A stretch of DNA of 64,000 nt, taken from positions 44,493,068-44,557,067 of the forward strand of contig JAJLRJ010000004.1 in the NCBI GenBank assembly GCA_024195265.1, in the 5' to 3' direction. Positions 27,001 through 37,945 of the stretch are shown here, one piece after another. Under the pieces are notes generated by a model. That model did not search any database, was not told where the DNA came from, and was given only the letters and a program-made list of their open reading frames with translations. Made by a program: the position numbers and the translations under genes. The stretch is from Dendrophyllia cribrosa. Taxonomy: Eukaryota; Cnidaria; Anthozoa; Scleractinia; Dendrophylliidae. The number at the start of each line of letters is the position of its first letter. Positions within the stretch are counted from its first letter, which is position 1.

Positions 27001-30000
27001 AGAGACAATGTGGAGTAAAGTTTCTTGTCCAAGAATCTGAAGATCTAAAGATCTGAAGTCTGATCCAAAGTCCAACATGCTACAGTAACCACAACACCAC
27101 AACGCTTTATGTTTCGTCAAACCCAGTTTTAGTTTAACACGACATAGACATATGGCTTGCTTAAACTGGAATGTCTGCCATTTGGAACTTGCCAATAAGA
27201 CATAAATTAAGTTAAGTTTTTGAACATGAATATGACCCACACTGGTACACCTACAGTGTATATGGTTACAGAGGTCATTCACATCACACCCAATTAAACC
27301 CAATGGATATTTTCTATATCAGGAAAAGTGGGGAAAATGGGGAAAAGTTAGAATAGCTGAATGTAATCAGTATTTGAAGGGTTTTCAACTATGGCCACTA
27401 TCCACATTAAATTGTGAAGCATATATTATGTTTCTTGAAGAAGTGGGGAGAAGTAAAATAATTATTGGTCTTGGGTGATCATATTCTTAACCCTTTAACT
27501 CGCAAGAGTGCCAAACATCAAAATTCAAGAAAAATCCCAAATTTCGTTTTGCAAAGTTGGAAAGCAAATTGTACATGTACCATGCAAAAGTACTGGCAAA
27601 GAGGTTTCATTTGAATGGTCACACTATAGGATTTCGTCCACAGACTCAAAAGTTGGAACTTCATTTTACATGTCTCCATAATTGACTCTGGTAGTGAAAG
27701 GGTTAATTCTCATGACCTCTCTGATTGACGATGCATTAACATTATAACAAGGAGAAATTTGGTGATGATCACTACTGGGGCTTAAAGCTCAAAGAGTTAA
27801 TAATTGCATCTTACAGTCGTGTTACTCTATTTCTTAGGTTAAAAAAGCAGCTGGCTGATATTGAAACTTCAAATGGATCATCAATTCTTCAATCGATTGA
27901 ACAAAAGAGTGCCAAACAACAGCAGGCCATCAGACAGGTTCGCAAAAATCTCAAATAATCTTTCATTAAAGGGTCACTGTCCTGCAAAAATAACTTAATT
28001 TTGCTTCCCTTAATTATTTCCATGTTAAATCGCCAAATGCTACCAAATATACAACTTAATTGGATAAAAAGATTCTCTAGAGCAAATCAGAAGCAGCAGT
28101 TTGGAGAAAAAGTGCAGGATTGCAAGGATGGAAGTGGATTACACTTCATCAAATTTAATTTCGTGACAGGCGGTCAAGAAATTAAAATTGCCTTTCTTGT
28201 GGAATTTTTACTTAATTTTTAACCATTATTTCATCTCTTTAGTTAATGTTTCTTTGCTTTCGTCACTTTAAGTTGCACTTTTGACAATTTGTTCCTCCTT
28301 CAAGATAATGAAGCAAGCTTAAAGCAACTCCTGGTCATTATCATGAAAACTTGATATATCAGCCGGGACAGTGGCCCTTAAAATAAAAAATAATTTTATT
28401 AAACTCAAAGTAAGATAGTTGGCAATCCAGTTTGTTGATTCAGAACAAAACAATAAAAACAAATGTTTTTTTTTTCTGTAGCAGATAAAAGGGGAGCAAA
28501 AGTTGCCTCAACCGTTGCGGATTAAGGTATGAGTTTGATGTTAGACCTGTACAAACATCCATACTTATCCTTGTGTACATTGTATGTTCCATAAATACTG
28601 GTTTTAAAATTAATTTGCAATGATTTGACTCACTAAGTTATGGGCCAGTACAAGATTTTTTATTTAATTAATGTTCACATCTTTTGTACCAGTCATATGT
28701 ATTCACTTGATAACATTTAAGGGTATTAATTAGTTATCAGAGTTCTGTGTGCTACATGTATATCAGTCCATCTTGGACTACCGTAAAATCCTGGTTATAA
28801 GCCCCAGGCTTATAACTTTGTAAGGGTGTTTTGGCTGGCAAGCAAAAAATATTGTGTTAAGTGTTGTTTTAGTTAATTTGGTGCAAATTTTTGCAAAGAA
28901 GTACTATTTAGGAACTGTAGTGGGCTTAGGATGGGGTACAACCGGAATAATGTTTATCACCAAAATAATAGGAGCTTTTAAGTCAGGGGGCTTATAGCCG
29001 GGATTTGACGGTATTTTTGTGTGTTGGACCTCTTAATTAAAGTGCATTATTTCATGAATTTTTAACCTTCAGATTTTTATTTTTTTCTCTTTTAGTTGGT
29101 TACACAGCCTTCAAGTGGCATCAAAGTTAGTGTTCACTTTTTTGGTACATTTTAGTTTGAGCTTTTTTTACGAACATTCTAAAAGGTCTCATTTTGTTGT
29201 TAAAATCCTGGTTGTAAGCCCGGGCTTATACAACTTTGTAAGGGTTTTTTGGCTGGCAAGAAAAAAATATTGTGATAAGTGTTGTTTTAGTTAATTTGGT
29301 GCAAATTTTTGCAAAGAAGTGCTATTTAGGAACTGTGGTGGGCTTACATATAGGATGGGGTACAACCGGAATAATGTTTTATCCCCAAACTGATAGGAGC
29401 TTTTAAGTCAGGGGGCTTATAGCCGGGATTTGACGGTATTTTTGTGTGTTGGACCTGTTAATTAAAATGTATTATTTCATGCATTTTTAACCTTCAGATT
29501 TTTATTTTTTTCTCTTTTAGTTGGTTACACAGCCTTCAAGTGGCATCAAGGTTAGTGTTCACTGTTTTGGTACTTTTTAGTTTGAGCTTTTTACAATGAA
29601 CATTTTGTTATTAGTTTTTTTTTGTGTGATGCAAGCTGGGTCTACAAAAGTCACATGCAGCAAAGTGCTTGGAGAGAGCTAAGCCAAAAGCAAAGCGCTA
29701 AGAGTACAGTACACTCACGTTCGCGTATTATTTGTTTATTTTTGAATGGCGTACACACAACATATTTAGCATGAGCATGAGTGTCTGTCTCTAAAAACAC
29801 AAACACCAATTATGACTGGAATCTCTCAAATGTCCAACTATTTTAAGATATAGTTTTTTTCAGCACTCATGATTTTTCATTATTTTTACCAAAAATCATA
29901 CTGCCTAAATTTGACCGTTAGAAAGAGCATTTGGACTGAAATCTCAAAATATTTACAAAATGGTGTCATGTTATTTGAATTATCTTTGTTGTTTGCAGTC

Positions 30001-33000
30001 ATCTCCTGGCAGACCACACGCACACTACAGCACACCACTGCATAACAACATGGCGGTAACTACGACTCCAAACAGAACCCAGCAGCAACCATCTGTCAAG
30101 GTTGTGTTTTCCTCTCGTCCACCTCCAAACCAGGCTCAAGCTACAGTAACAAAACCACTGGTGCACATAGTGCCGAGTCCACAGGGAAACATTGAACAGC
30201 AGAGCAGTGGATCTACAGACATGACAACACCAAAGGTAGTATCTGTACAGTCGTTACAAACGTCAGGCAACATACCCCAAAGCCGTCAAGTCACAGTTCA
30301 AAACCTAGTGTTGTCGTCAGGTCATAAAATCCATCTACAAACTCCAATTTCACAACATGTAACATCTGTGTCTAACAACTCTCCTCGGTACCAGATAAAA
30401 AGCATAGGTCCAGTACAAGTTAGAACTACTACGTGTCTACCTACCACACCTGTAGCACGAAATCAGCTCCCTCAGCAAATTAGCACACCACTAAGATCAC
30501 CTGCAATGCAAGCCAATTACAAACCATTAGAGTCTTTAAAAGAGGTCAACAGGCAAGCGACGCAGGCATCAGTAGTTTCACCAGTGTCTGCTGTGATCCC
30601 AGAGGCTACTGACGCCACAAAAAAGTCACCCACTGAAATCAGGAATCAAGTGACTGTCAGTGATAGATTTCGGTACATTGCTCCGTCACCGCAGACTTCA
30701 GTGTCGGCTGTAGCTGTGTCTACTCCCACTGCTGCTCTGACTCAGCAGCTTGTTCAGACTTCTACTGCCAAGTCTACTGTGCCGGTTCCGGTGCAACCTA
30801 TTGCCACGCCCTCGCAAGCATTTCAGGTACTAAAACTAATGATCATCAGCCGAGATTTAACAGCCTGTTCTCTTTGCATCATCTTTAGTCTTAAACCAAG
30901 GATCTTGCAGGCATGAAAGTTAAAACAAATTCTCACCATTAATTTGACATGCAAACTCAAGTCAGCACAAGTCAATTGAATGTTGATGTATTTTTGTCTT
31001 GTACTCTGTTATTTGTCTGTTTCACCCAAGAAAGCTTTAACTTGCAATCAAACTCTATCAATTAATGCAAGTGCAAAATACCATAAACATGTAATCCTAT
31101 TTATTACCTGTTCAGATAAGATAATGACTGTATGAATGTTTGGGTCAAAAACAGTTCCTAAAATAACAATGAGGTGACTGTACAAATGAGGCTATTGTAA
31201 GGCCAGGAGCTCCTGGTAAGGCAGAATTTTGGGATTTTATTTTGGCTGCCTTGTCCAGGGTTATCCTATACAATCTCATAATACATATAGTTTTAAAGTG
31301 GTATGCGCATCAAGGACCCGACGAGCATTAAGTTATTTTACACACACTCCCATAAAAATGTAAGGTTAATTCCAATATTTTATGACATCAGCAAAGCCAA
31401 AAAAAAAAGGAACATTAACTACAGAAAATTTCTCGCATTTCCTGTGGTGTACTTTTTTACACATAGGTTTTTTTTTTTTTGACAGATCAAAATAACAAAA
31501 ACATTTATTTTTACTTTAGGTGCAAATTAAACAGGAACCAAAGCCCGCTGCACCTGTCACCCCCTTACAACAAACAGTGCCAAATATTCAGATATCCCAG
31601 GTGCATTCTGGGACATCGGCAGTAGCAGCATCCACAGGTGTCTCAGTTCCAGTGAAATCTGAGAAAGTTGACATGTGAGTAAACCCCCAGTGACCAACAG
31701 CAAATTTCCCCTTACAAACTCACTGCTTTGTCAAGGAGGCAGGTGATGAATATTAAGAAAATAAACCCGTAGAATCGTTTAGCCATTCCACCAAATGACG
31801 AGAGAACTGGACTGCTGTTTTAGTTTTAACTATTTGAAAAAAAAAGAAACATATCACTCTTAATAGGCCATTTCCGAGTTATGTTATGCCTCGTTGTCAA
31901 AGCGAGGCTAGGTGCGCAACCTTTCATATGAAAATGTTTTTTATTCAAATGCAAATAAAACTCATCCTCAAATGAAAGGTTGTGCACCTAGCCTCGCTTT
32001 GACAACGAGGCATAACGTAACTCGGAAATAGCCTATGGAGCGTTTTCACTTGACGTCATAGCCGCCATATTGGTGTTCCCGTACAAAAGAATTTTAATTA
32101 ACTTCCTTTGTTAGGAACACCAACATGGTTGCCATGGCCTTTGTCATTTGAGTCCCACGGGACTGAGTGAAAACGCTCTATTGCTTCTGTGGGCTTATTA
32201 TTCGACTGTGACGTGATTTTACCTTATAAGGAAAAGAGAACACGCAAAATATCCGAACACAGTAGATTGCCGTATTACACCTTGGCATCACGGTTCCAAG
32301 ACAGAAGCCATTTATAAATACAAGAATTTCAGTCGAATAATTAATCCGAATATGGTTAAACAGATAATACGTGCGGACATTTTACTTATTGCTCTTGGAG
32401 AGGGGAGGATTGGTAACGTTTCATATTCATGAGTTGTCTCCTAGGATTCTTAAATTTTTCCAGGCTCCGTCCACTCCCTTTCACCCTTCCTTTTTAGTAG
32501 TTAATAGTTTATTGAAACTCTCTGGCAGTGTTAAAAAATAGACTGAATAAACGAGCTATATTTATCATAGAGCTGTTTTTTTTTCCACGATCGTCTTTTC
32601 TAAACACCAACATTTCCAAAGTTCAGATTGTTCTTGGTGTTAAGGACCAGTATGGATTTCCACCCTTAGTGTCACTACTGTTTTTTTGTGATTTAGAGTT
32701 ATTATTGACGCTGTCTTTGTCTTTTAAAAACACATTAATATTCTGTGCCTTGTTTTCAGGCCCCAGGTGAATGGAGTCAAGAGAGGGCACGGACACGATG
32801 ATGACGTCATTGAGCAGCCGCCCAAACAAAAATCGCGCGTTGAAAAGGAAGTTATCATTATTGACGACCCATCCCCTCCCCCAGAGGAAAAGAAATTCGA
32901 ACCGGAAATAAGCCATGAACTTGCTTTAGATGGCGTCGACAACGATTTAATAATCAAACTGGGAAAACTAAGTCGAGAAGAACAATGGATTAAACTTGCG

Positions 33001-33177
33001 AAATCTGCTCAGCAGTTAAGACATTTACGCGATAATGTGTGCAAACTTTTACGAGTTCTTGTACCAGAAATCGATCTGGGAGACAAATCAGAAATTCTTG
33101 ATGATACCACTGTGGACAATCTTTTGAAACAGGTTTTAGAGGCGAATATACAGCCGCCCGACGGGATCAGCTTGTGA
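15019..33177 (+). CDS. MORC3: MORC family CW-type zinc finger protein (MORC3/4-like), 22 coding exons, 1066 aa
   Basis: Nuclear GHKL ATPase that binds chromatin. Exons: 15019-15075, 15145-15217, 15311-15446, 15544-15562, 15701-15902, 16897-17189, 17891-18052, 20363-20482, 22145-22242, 23216-23257, 23387-23452, 24483-24689, 25162-25198, 25994-26020, 26790-26848, 27838-27937, 28485-28526, 29096-29125, 29521-29550, 29999-30826, 31520-31674, 32760-33177. All joins are in phase. ATPase motifs: ELIDNAYD (E41, N45), DNGAGMG (D74), [15 protein letters not shown] (106-120). The S5-like domain includes TRIIIFNVR and [15 protein letters not shown]. The CW finger has Cys 433, 438, 459 and 470 with WRKLP. 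A charged coiled coil (about 490-560), a Ser/Thr/Pro/Gln-rich exon, IKQE (879-882, SUMO consensus) and VIIIDD (959-964, SUMO-interacting type) follow, then a C-terminal helix. Exon 4 is only 19 nt. Introns 5 and 7 look U12-type. Whether it is MORC3 or the MORC3/4 ancestor cannot be decided here. Confidence 0.93.
15903..16896 (+). other. Predicted AT-AC U12-type intron in the MORC gene
   Basis: After exon 5 no GT donor keeps the frame: the only nearby one (15919) makes a stop with the next exon. At 15903 the sequence is ATATCCTTT, the U12 5' splice-site consensus. Ending the intron at the AC at 16895-16896 joins GGA A to AG ATC in phase and gives [15 protein letters not shown], matching the spacing of this linker in MORC3 and MORC4. 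A weak branch-point candidate, ATTTCAAC, lies about 17 nt before the acceptor. An alternative AG acceptor at 16922-16923 is also in phase but removes nine residues. Confidence 0.68.
17541..17836. mobile_element. Inverted-repeat element in MORC intron 6
   Basis: ATTACTGCGCCTTTCAATAA at 17541 and TTATTGAAGGGCGCAGTAAT at 17836 form long inverted termini with a single mismatch (CTTTC/GAAGG), continuing through CATGCGGAATTTGAAATTCA and its complement. No coding frame. Confidence 0.88.
18246..19620. mobile_element. Composite foldback element in MORC intron 7, with a SINE nested inside
   Basis: ATTGAAGGGCCGAGAGCATG and AGTCATATAGGCTGGACATG... reappear as inverted copies at the right end (CATGCTCTCGGCCCTTCAAT at 19601-19620), giving termini of more than 60 bp. 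The arms are about 180 bp. A tRNA-derived repeat (about 19063-19436) lies inside the right part. The middle (about 18640-19060) is a separate GC-richer stretch with no supported gene. Confidence 0.82.
19063..19436 (+). mobile_element. tRNA-derived SINE-like repeat, copy 1
   Basis: A tRNA-like core at 19205-19277 has an A-box-like GTGGTCTAGTGGTTTGG and B box GGTTCGAATC. It is preceded by TTTGGAGTCTTTAATGCAA and followed by a T-run, CCGTGTCAGTGTGAAAAC, CCGCAATATTGCGTTAC and AGGAGCCTTTGATT. The same order of blocks is found on the other strand at 45593-45966. The core has no canonical anticodon arm that I can support. Confidence 0.75.
19620..20335. repeat. Two tandem ~356-bp copies in MORC intron 7
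   Basis: ATTATTGTGTAACTTTACCT begins at 19620 and again at 19976. The copies are nearly identical through AGTTGTTTAGTAGAATGAAG. Copy 2 runs directly into the TTTCTTAAC branch-point candidate of the predicted U12 intron. Copy 1 lacks it, so the branch site is at the edge of or outside the duplicated unit. Confidence 0.9.
20885..21610. mobile_element. Composite of degenerate inverted-repeat elements in MORC intron 8
   Basis: GGGAGAATATCGGCCC at about 21018 is repeated inverted as GGGCCGATATTCTCCC at about 21087, giving a hairpin-forming core. Further right, CAATACGGACTGAACAAGC (about 21291) and CCGTATTGCAAAATTCGGAC (about 21541) form another inverted pair. Borders are uncertain and no gene is supported. 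Confidence 0.5.
23978..24154. mobile_element. TA-flanked foldback element in MORC intron 11
   Basis: GACCACTTTCATAATGGCGG and its inverted partner CCACCATTATGAAAGTGGTC form termini that continue through TTATTTATTCTTTTATATGT. TA lies on both sides (23976-23977, 24155-24156), fitting a mariner-type non-autonomous element. Confidence 0.9.
26905..27115 (-). mobile_element. tRNA-derived SINE (second family), degraded copy
   Basis: Read on the - strand it contains CATTGTCTCTCTCCACCCTG, ATGTACCAGTGACAAAATGT and CTGCGATGAACTAGCATCCC, the same blocks in the same order as the copy at 42868-43086, whose tRNA head is well preserved. Here the head is degraded. It lies in MORC intron 15. Confidence 0.7.
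27491..27702 (+). mobile_element. 212-bp TTAA-flanked element with one 88-bp monomer
   Basis: TTAA at 27487-27490 and 27703-27706 flank an element beginning CCCTTTAACTCGCAAGAGT and ending TGACTCTGGTAGTGAAAGGG, imperfect inverted termini of about 19 bp. The interior holds one monomer of the EIF2S3 array (TTTCATTTGAATGGTCACAC, ATTTCGTCCACAGACTC). The 474-bp copy at 60848-61321 matches it plus three more monomers. It lies in MORC intron 15. Confidence 0.88.
28785..29620 (+). repeat. Tandem ~420-bp duplication that doubled a MORC exon
   Basis: The segment beginning AAAATCCTGG at 28785 recurs at 29202. Each copy contains an inverted-repeat element (start AAAATCCTGGTT.TAAGCC, end GGCTTATAGCCGGGATTTGA) and then a 30-bp exon with its own TTTTAG acceptor and GTTAGTG donor (29096-29125 and 29521-29550). 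Both exons encode [10 protein letters not shown] and differ only in the last codon (AAA/AAG). They are phase 0-0, so both, one or neither can be used without a frameshift. Confidence 0.9.
31863..32036. mobile_element. Foldback element with GGCCATTTCCGAGTTA termini (solo copy)
   Basis: AATAGGCCATTTCCGAGTTA at the left and TAACTCGGAAATAGCCTAT at the right, continuing through CGTTGTCAAAGCGAGGCTAG and its complement, make an almost complete hairpin with a short AT loop. The same element, split by an insertion, occurs at 34745-35900. Confidence 0.9.
32034..32182. mobile_element. Inverted-repeat element abutting the previous one
   Basis: Starts ATGGAGCGTTTTCACTTGAC and ends GTCCCACGGGACTGAGTGAAAACGCTCTAT in part, giving GAGCGTTTTCACT/AGTGAAAACGCTC termini. 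The interior contains GGTGTTCC and GGAACACC as a second inverted pair. A partial relative (GGACGTTTTCACCTGACGTC) lies at 37623. Confidence 0.75.
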
Positions 33178-33790
33178 TCAACTCGCTCACACTGGGTTTT
33201 AACGTTAATTATATTTTACTGCTTTTGATACTATCGTTATTTTTAGAGATCGTTTTACACGTCTTTTGTTGGATCGAATGCGCATCATGACAAGTGAATG
33301 AACCCACGTTAACGTTTGTAAGGGAAACATTATTGCGTTCCTTGCCAAAATAAGATTTTTCCCACTAATAACTTGCATGCCCCATCCCCTCTTTCTTTTA
33401 AGGTGTTACCGCCTTTTAAATTAAGGCAGAAAAAAAATTCAGAGCAGGGCACTTGTACCCTGGGTGCCAGAGGTTTTTCCCGCGCGGTTTCTGGTGTCGG
33501 TTATGTCTCTATTGTGACCCGATCGGCCTTCGGCCGGCAAGTCACGAAGCTCGCCGCGAGAATACCTCTGGTACCCAGGGTAGGGCACTTGATCTGTGGC
33601 TCTGAAATTAAATAATAATGTGCACAAAAAGCAAATTAAATTATGTATATTGTGTGTATTACTTGACAACGATGTAAAAAGGCTATCCCCTTCCGATAGC
33701 TTTGGTAGGTAACAGTTTTAGAACGAACTGTTTTTAAAAGGGTTTGAATAGTAGGTCACATACGTAACTGTACAAAAAGAACAATAAAAA
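33178..33790 (+). other. MORC 3' UTR region with candidate poly(A) signals and a small foldback element
   Basis: ATTAAA at 33607-33612 and AATAAA at 33783-33788 are candidate polyadenylation signals after the MORC stop. Between them and the stop, 33455-33582 is an inverted-repeat element (TACCCTGGGTGCCAGAGGT / ACCTCTGGTACCCAGGGTA). Which signal is used cannot be seen from the sequence. Confidence 0.45.
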
Positions 33791-34067
33791 AACGGTCGTT
33801 GAGGTACATGTAGCATGTGTCAGTATAAATCGCCCCCCCACCTCCCCGGATTTCCCTAACCCCTGTTGAGGCCCCGCGAAGGAAAAAGCTTGTCAAGGCT
33901 TTTAGACCGTGGACGGGTGTGACCATTCCAGACACATCACTCAAATGAGAGTAGGTTAGCGATGACAAAAAGCCCGGCACGTAGGTCATAATCTTGAGTG
34001 TCTCGAGAAAGAACTACTGAACTGTGTGTTTGTAATATTTTATACAATACGAGTGGCCACGAATATT

Positions 34068-36394
34068 GTAAAGCCTGCGCACACTTGAGGAAAGTGCTGA
34101 GCAAAATTCCTCGCGAGGCAGTTAGCTCAGCTGTTTCCTCAAGTGTGCGCTGGAGTTTTTGTGAGCTTTTCGCCTCGCGAGGTCGTGAGGCCAATATCTG
34201 TCGTGTTTGATATTTTTTGCCGCGTGAGACAAATTCCTCATCGTGTGCGGGCGCTGCGAGAATCTGGCTGAGCCAAATTAATCGATCAGCCAATAAAATT
34301 GCATGGCGAGCTCACGTGATTTTAAGCTCGACATTCAAGATGGCGGACGACGAGACAAATTATATTTTTGGTTTGGGACAAATGCATAGATGTAAGACTC
34401 CAAGACCATAGCCCCAAGGTTAAGACACACAAAACCAAAGCCCACTAGACTGCACTCTATTTTGGAAACCGAATCACAGCACCAGCGAATGATGGAGAAG
34501 AGGAAACAGAGCTCAGACAGACAATAAGACCAAGGAAACGGAGAACTATATAATGCATGGAAGCAAAAAAAAAAAAAGGGGAGGGAGAGAATATGATGTA
34601 AGCGCAACTACAGGCCCCCAAGTGAAGGAGAAATGTATAAACGCAAGAAGATTAATTGAAAAAGGAGTTTAAAAAAAACTGATTAAAAACAAACAAAACT
34701 GAAAAACAAAAACAAACTAAACTCCTTGATCATTGATAATTTGCAATAGGCCATTTCCGAGTTACGTTATGTCTCGTTGTCAAAGCGAGGCTAGGTGCAC
34801 AGCCTTTCATATGGAAATGAATTATTCAAATGCAAATAAAACTCATTTCCATATAAAGGAGGATTTTTCAGGTATCCCATGATGCAACGCGAATGAACTA
34901 CATTATCAACTGAAAATTGCGTGACCAGTCATTTGCCATGGAGTGCTCGAAGGGAGCACATCGTCCACTGCGTAAATTTTAGCAGTTAAACATATATCAC
35001 ATCGTCCAATCTGGCTTGTTGTAGGTTCCCAACGGTATTTAGTACATGTTTTCCTCCCCAAAAAGTAAAGAGAGCGGCGACTTTGTCTATTTCTGAACAT
35101 GGACAAATTGAAAGGCATCGATGACAATTTAGACTTCGATTTCCGGATTTCCGGTAGATGAAAAAATATTGCCATCTTCCATATCACTTGTAAAAACATG
35201 AACATCAAGCGATTTATTAGCTTCGAAGCGAAGGAAAGTGTCAAACGATTATATGATTTGACCAAACTCATAAAAGGAAGCTGCACTAAATACGATTTTT
35301 CCTTCGACTATAAAAACCAAAACAAAGAATTTACGCGATCGAAGCGAATTTCAACAACGTTTTGGCGCCGATTTTGACCAAAATTCAACGGTCATAAATT
35401 CCTACAAAACGTGGGGACTTAAGGGGACCTTGTACTGCATTTAAAAGAGTCACTCTCCGGGCACTATCAGGCGTAATTATATGCTTATGTCCCCAGGATT
35501 AAAAACGACACACGGCAAAACAGATCAAGGGTTAAAACACAACAAAGAAACGAAGCGGATCAGCCATGCATGCCACTCGAAACAAAGACAAAAATATTGC
35601 GATACATAGGCAAAAAGGCTCGGATCAAATGATATCTAAGTAAACTTTAATGTATATAGAAACCAAATAACGATTTGATTCACCTTTTATCGCGTTGGAA
35701 ACGAAGAAAATGTCTCGCGAAGATCAGTAAAATTTCCCCATGTGTACTCGCCATCAAAGGAAATTTGACACATCAGGATCGATAATTACGCGCTAGGCGT
35801 CATGGGATACCTGAAAAATCCTCCTTTTTTCCATATGAAAGGTTGTGCACCTAGCCTCGCATTGACAACGAGGCACAACGTAACTCGGAAATGGCCTATT
35901 CATATACATGCACTTTAGTGAGCTTACTAAAAACTTAATAAACAACATAGATTGATAATATGAAAATATACTCAGGGCCACAGTGAACAGACCCGGTGGT
36001 AGAGAGATTAATTCTACCAAAACATTCCTTTCGAAATAATAAAAATGCGCACGAGAGACAGGAAAACTTCGATGAAATTGACGACTTAATTTATATATAA
36101 TTTATCTCGTCGTCCGCCATCTTGAATGTCGAGCTTGAAATCACGTGAGCTCGCCATGCAATTTTATTGGCTAATCGATTAATTTGGCTCAGCCAGATTC
36201 TCGCGGCGCCCGCACACGATGAGGAATTTCCGCTCACGAGGCAGAAAATATCAAACACGACAGATATTGGCCTCACGACCTTGCGAGGCGAATAACTCAC
36301 AAAAACTCCAGCGCACACTTGAGGAAACAGCTGAGCTAATTGCCTCACGAGGAATTTTGCTCAGCACTTTCCTCAAGTGTGCGGCAGGCTTTAC
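34068..36394. mobile_element. 2.3-kb foldback element with ~300-bp arms, carrying two nested elements
   Basis: GTAAAGCCTGCGCACACTTG begins the left arm (34068-34366) and CAAGTGTGCGGCAGGCTTTAC closes the right arm (about 36096-36394). Both arms carry TCACGTGA..., AATCGATTAATTTGGCTCAG or its complement, and CAAGATGGCGGACGACGAGA or its complement. Between the arms are an element of the 31863 family (34745-35900) and, within that, another (34857-35825). The spacer shows no supported gene. Confidence 0.85.
34745..35900. mobile_element. Second copy of the GGCCATTTCCGAGTTA element, split by an insertion
   Basis: Left half 34745-34856 and right half 35826-35900 match the solo copy at 31863-32036 (AGTTACGTTATG, AAAGCGAGGCTAGGTGCAC). 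They are separated by an element whose ends are AGGAGGATTTTTCAGGTATC and GATACCTGAAAAATCCTCCT (34857-35825). That inner element is about 970 bp and has no supported gene. Confidence 0.85.
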
Positions 36395-36444
36395 ACTCCA
36401 TTGTTATGCAAACATTTTCTATTGTTTCTGAAAACCAACGCCTT

Positions 36445-36610
36445 AGGGCCTGGTCACACTACAGTCAAAAACAAAAATTAGCCCGTGCAAAATGACAAAA
36501 ACAAAATGACAAAAACATTCCACAAAAAGCGTGTCCCACCGGACCGTTTTTTTTCCCCTCGATGTTTGCACGGGCTAATTTTGTTTTTGACTGTAGTGCG
36601 ACGAGGCCCT
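36445..36610. mobile_element. Foldback element in the MORC-ARHGAP20 intergenic region
   Basis: GGGCCTGGTCACACTACAGT at the left and ACTGTAGTGCGACGAGGCCC at the right, extended by CAAAAACAAAAATTAGCCCG and its complement, form a hairpin with a 60-bp loop. No coding sequence. Confidence 0.82.
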
Positions 36611-37857
36611 CATATAACACTGTCAATGATCAAGCTTTCTTTTTTTTAAAACAACACCAACGTGGATTAGGTTATGTAACACTCTGTTCCCGAATAACGT
36701 TTTCTTTTTTAAACAATAGTGTTTTGTGGGCGAAAAATCGAGACAAATTTGAATATTCACTTATGTATTGCTCCTCAGCCAGAGGAGTCGTAACAAGCAT
36801 GGCTCGTCAGTTTGGAAAACCCAACAGTCCTAAAGAGGAAGAATCTTGGTTGAAAAAAAAATGTTCTTCGTAATACTAGGAATAGCACTAAATGGAGTGA
36901 ATGTACTGAGCAATAGTGAACAACGGTAAGCTTCTTTGTGATATTTTTGAAATTTGCATGAGTTGTATTATACATTTGTAACAATAACGTAGTTCAGTAA
37001 AAAAAAATTAAATGAGGACTTTAATACAACAAATCACATTGAGGTTCAGCGTTGAATTATTCATTTCGTTTGTTTTATTCCCCCAAACCTTGGAGACAAG
37101 TATGAATTTTAATATATCGAAATTGGTCTATTGCGAACTGTTCTGCATCGTTCATACAGAACTGAAAATAAACAGAATACTAATAATCTATTAGTATTCT
37201 GTATATATACAGAATACTAATTAAAGTCATTATTTATTGTATTGATTCATAAACCCCAACATTTCCCTGCTGACTATTCAAATCCTCCCCGCTACTTGGG
37301 AATTTTATCGGGTATACAAGTATGTTCACGTGAACTTAATGCTGCGCAGAGATTGGACAGAAACCTTATGAATTATTAATGAATATCATAAGAAGGGAAT
37401 ACGATGGGAGGGTTGAAGGACGGAAGGGTCCGTGTAATGTTGCCAAGGTAACGAGAAGGAAGGACGAAAATTTGCAAACACGGGAGTTTCCACTGAAGTG
37501 AACTTTCCCCCTTCACCTGGAAAAACGTTTTCAGTTATAAAATATTATTACAGCATTATGGGTGACGGATAGTGTTCATTGAGGGTCGGGAATAAATCAT
37601 AAAATAAAAGAATTGACCCGAATAGGACGTTTTCACCTGACGTCACGCTGGTGTACGAAACAAAAGATCTTTTATTAGCATCTCTAACTTTCTTTTGTTC
37701 GTCCACCAGCATGGCCGCTGGGCTTTTGTCTTTTAAATCCTTGGGGAATGGTTGCAAACCACCTTACCACAACGCGCAAAGAAAACAATCTTCGTCCTTA
37801 ATCAAATTAAATACACATCAATTGAACCACACGTGCAAGAAAATTAAAACTGTAGAA

Positions 37858-37945
37858 CAGGGGGCGGGAGGAGTACGGGGGGCGGAAGGGGTACGGGGGG
37901 CGGGAGGGGTACGGGGGGCGGGAGGGGTACGGGAGACGGGAAAAG
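37858..37945. repeat. G-rich minisatellite, ~18-bp unit
   Basis: Four to five tandem units of GGGGTACGGGGGGCGGGAG with small variations. A related shorter run (GGTACGGGAGGCGGGAG) is at about 38265-38305. Both are in the region downstream of the two convergent genes and are G-rich on the + strand. Confidence 0.8.
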
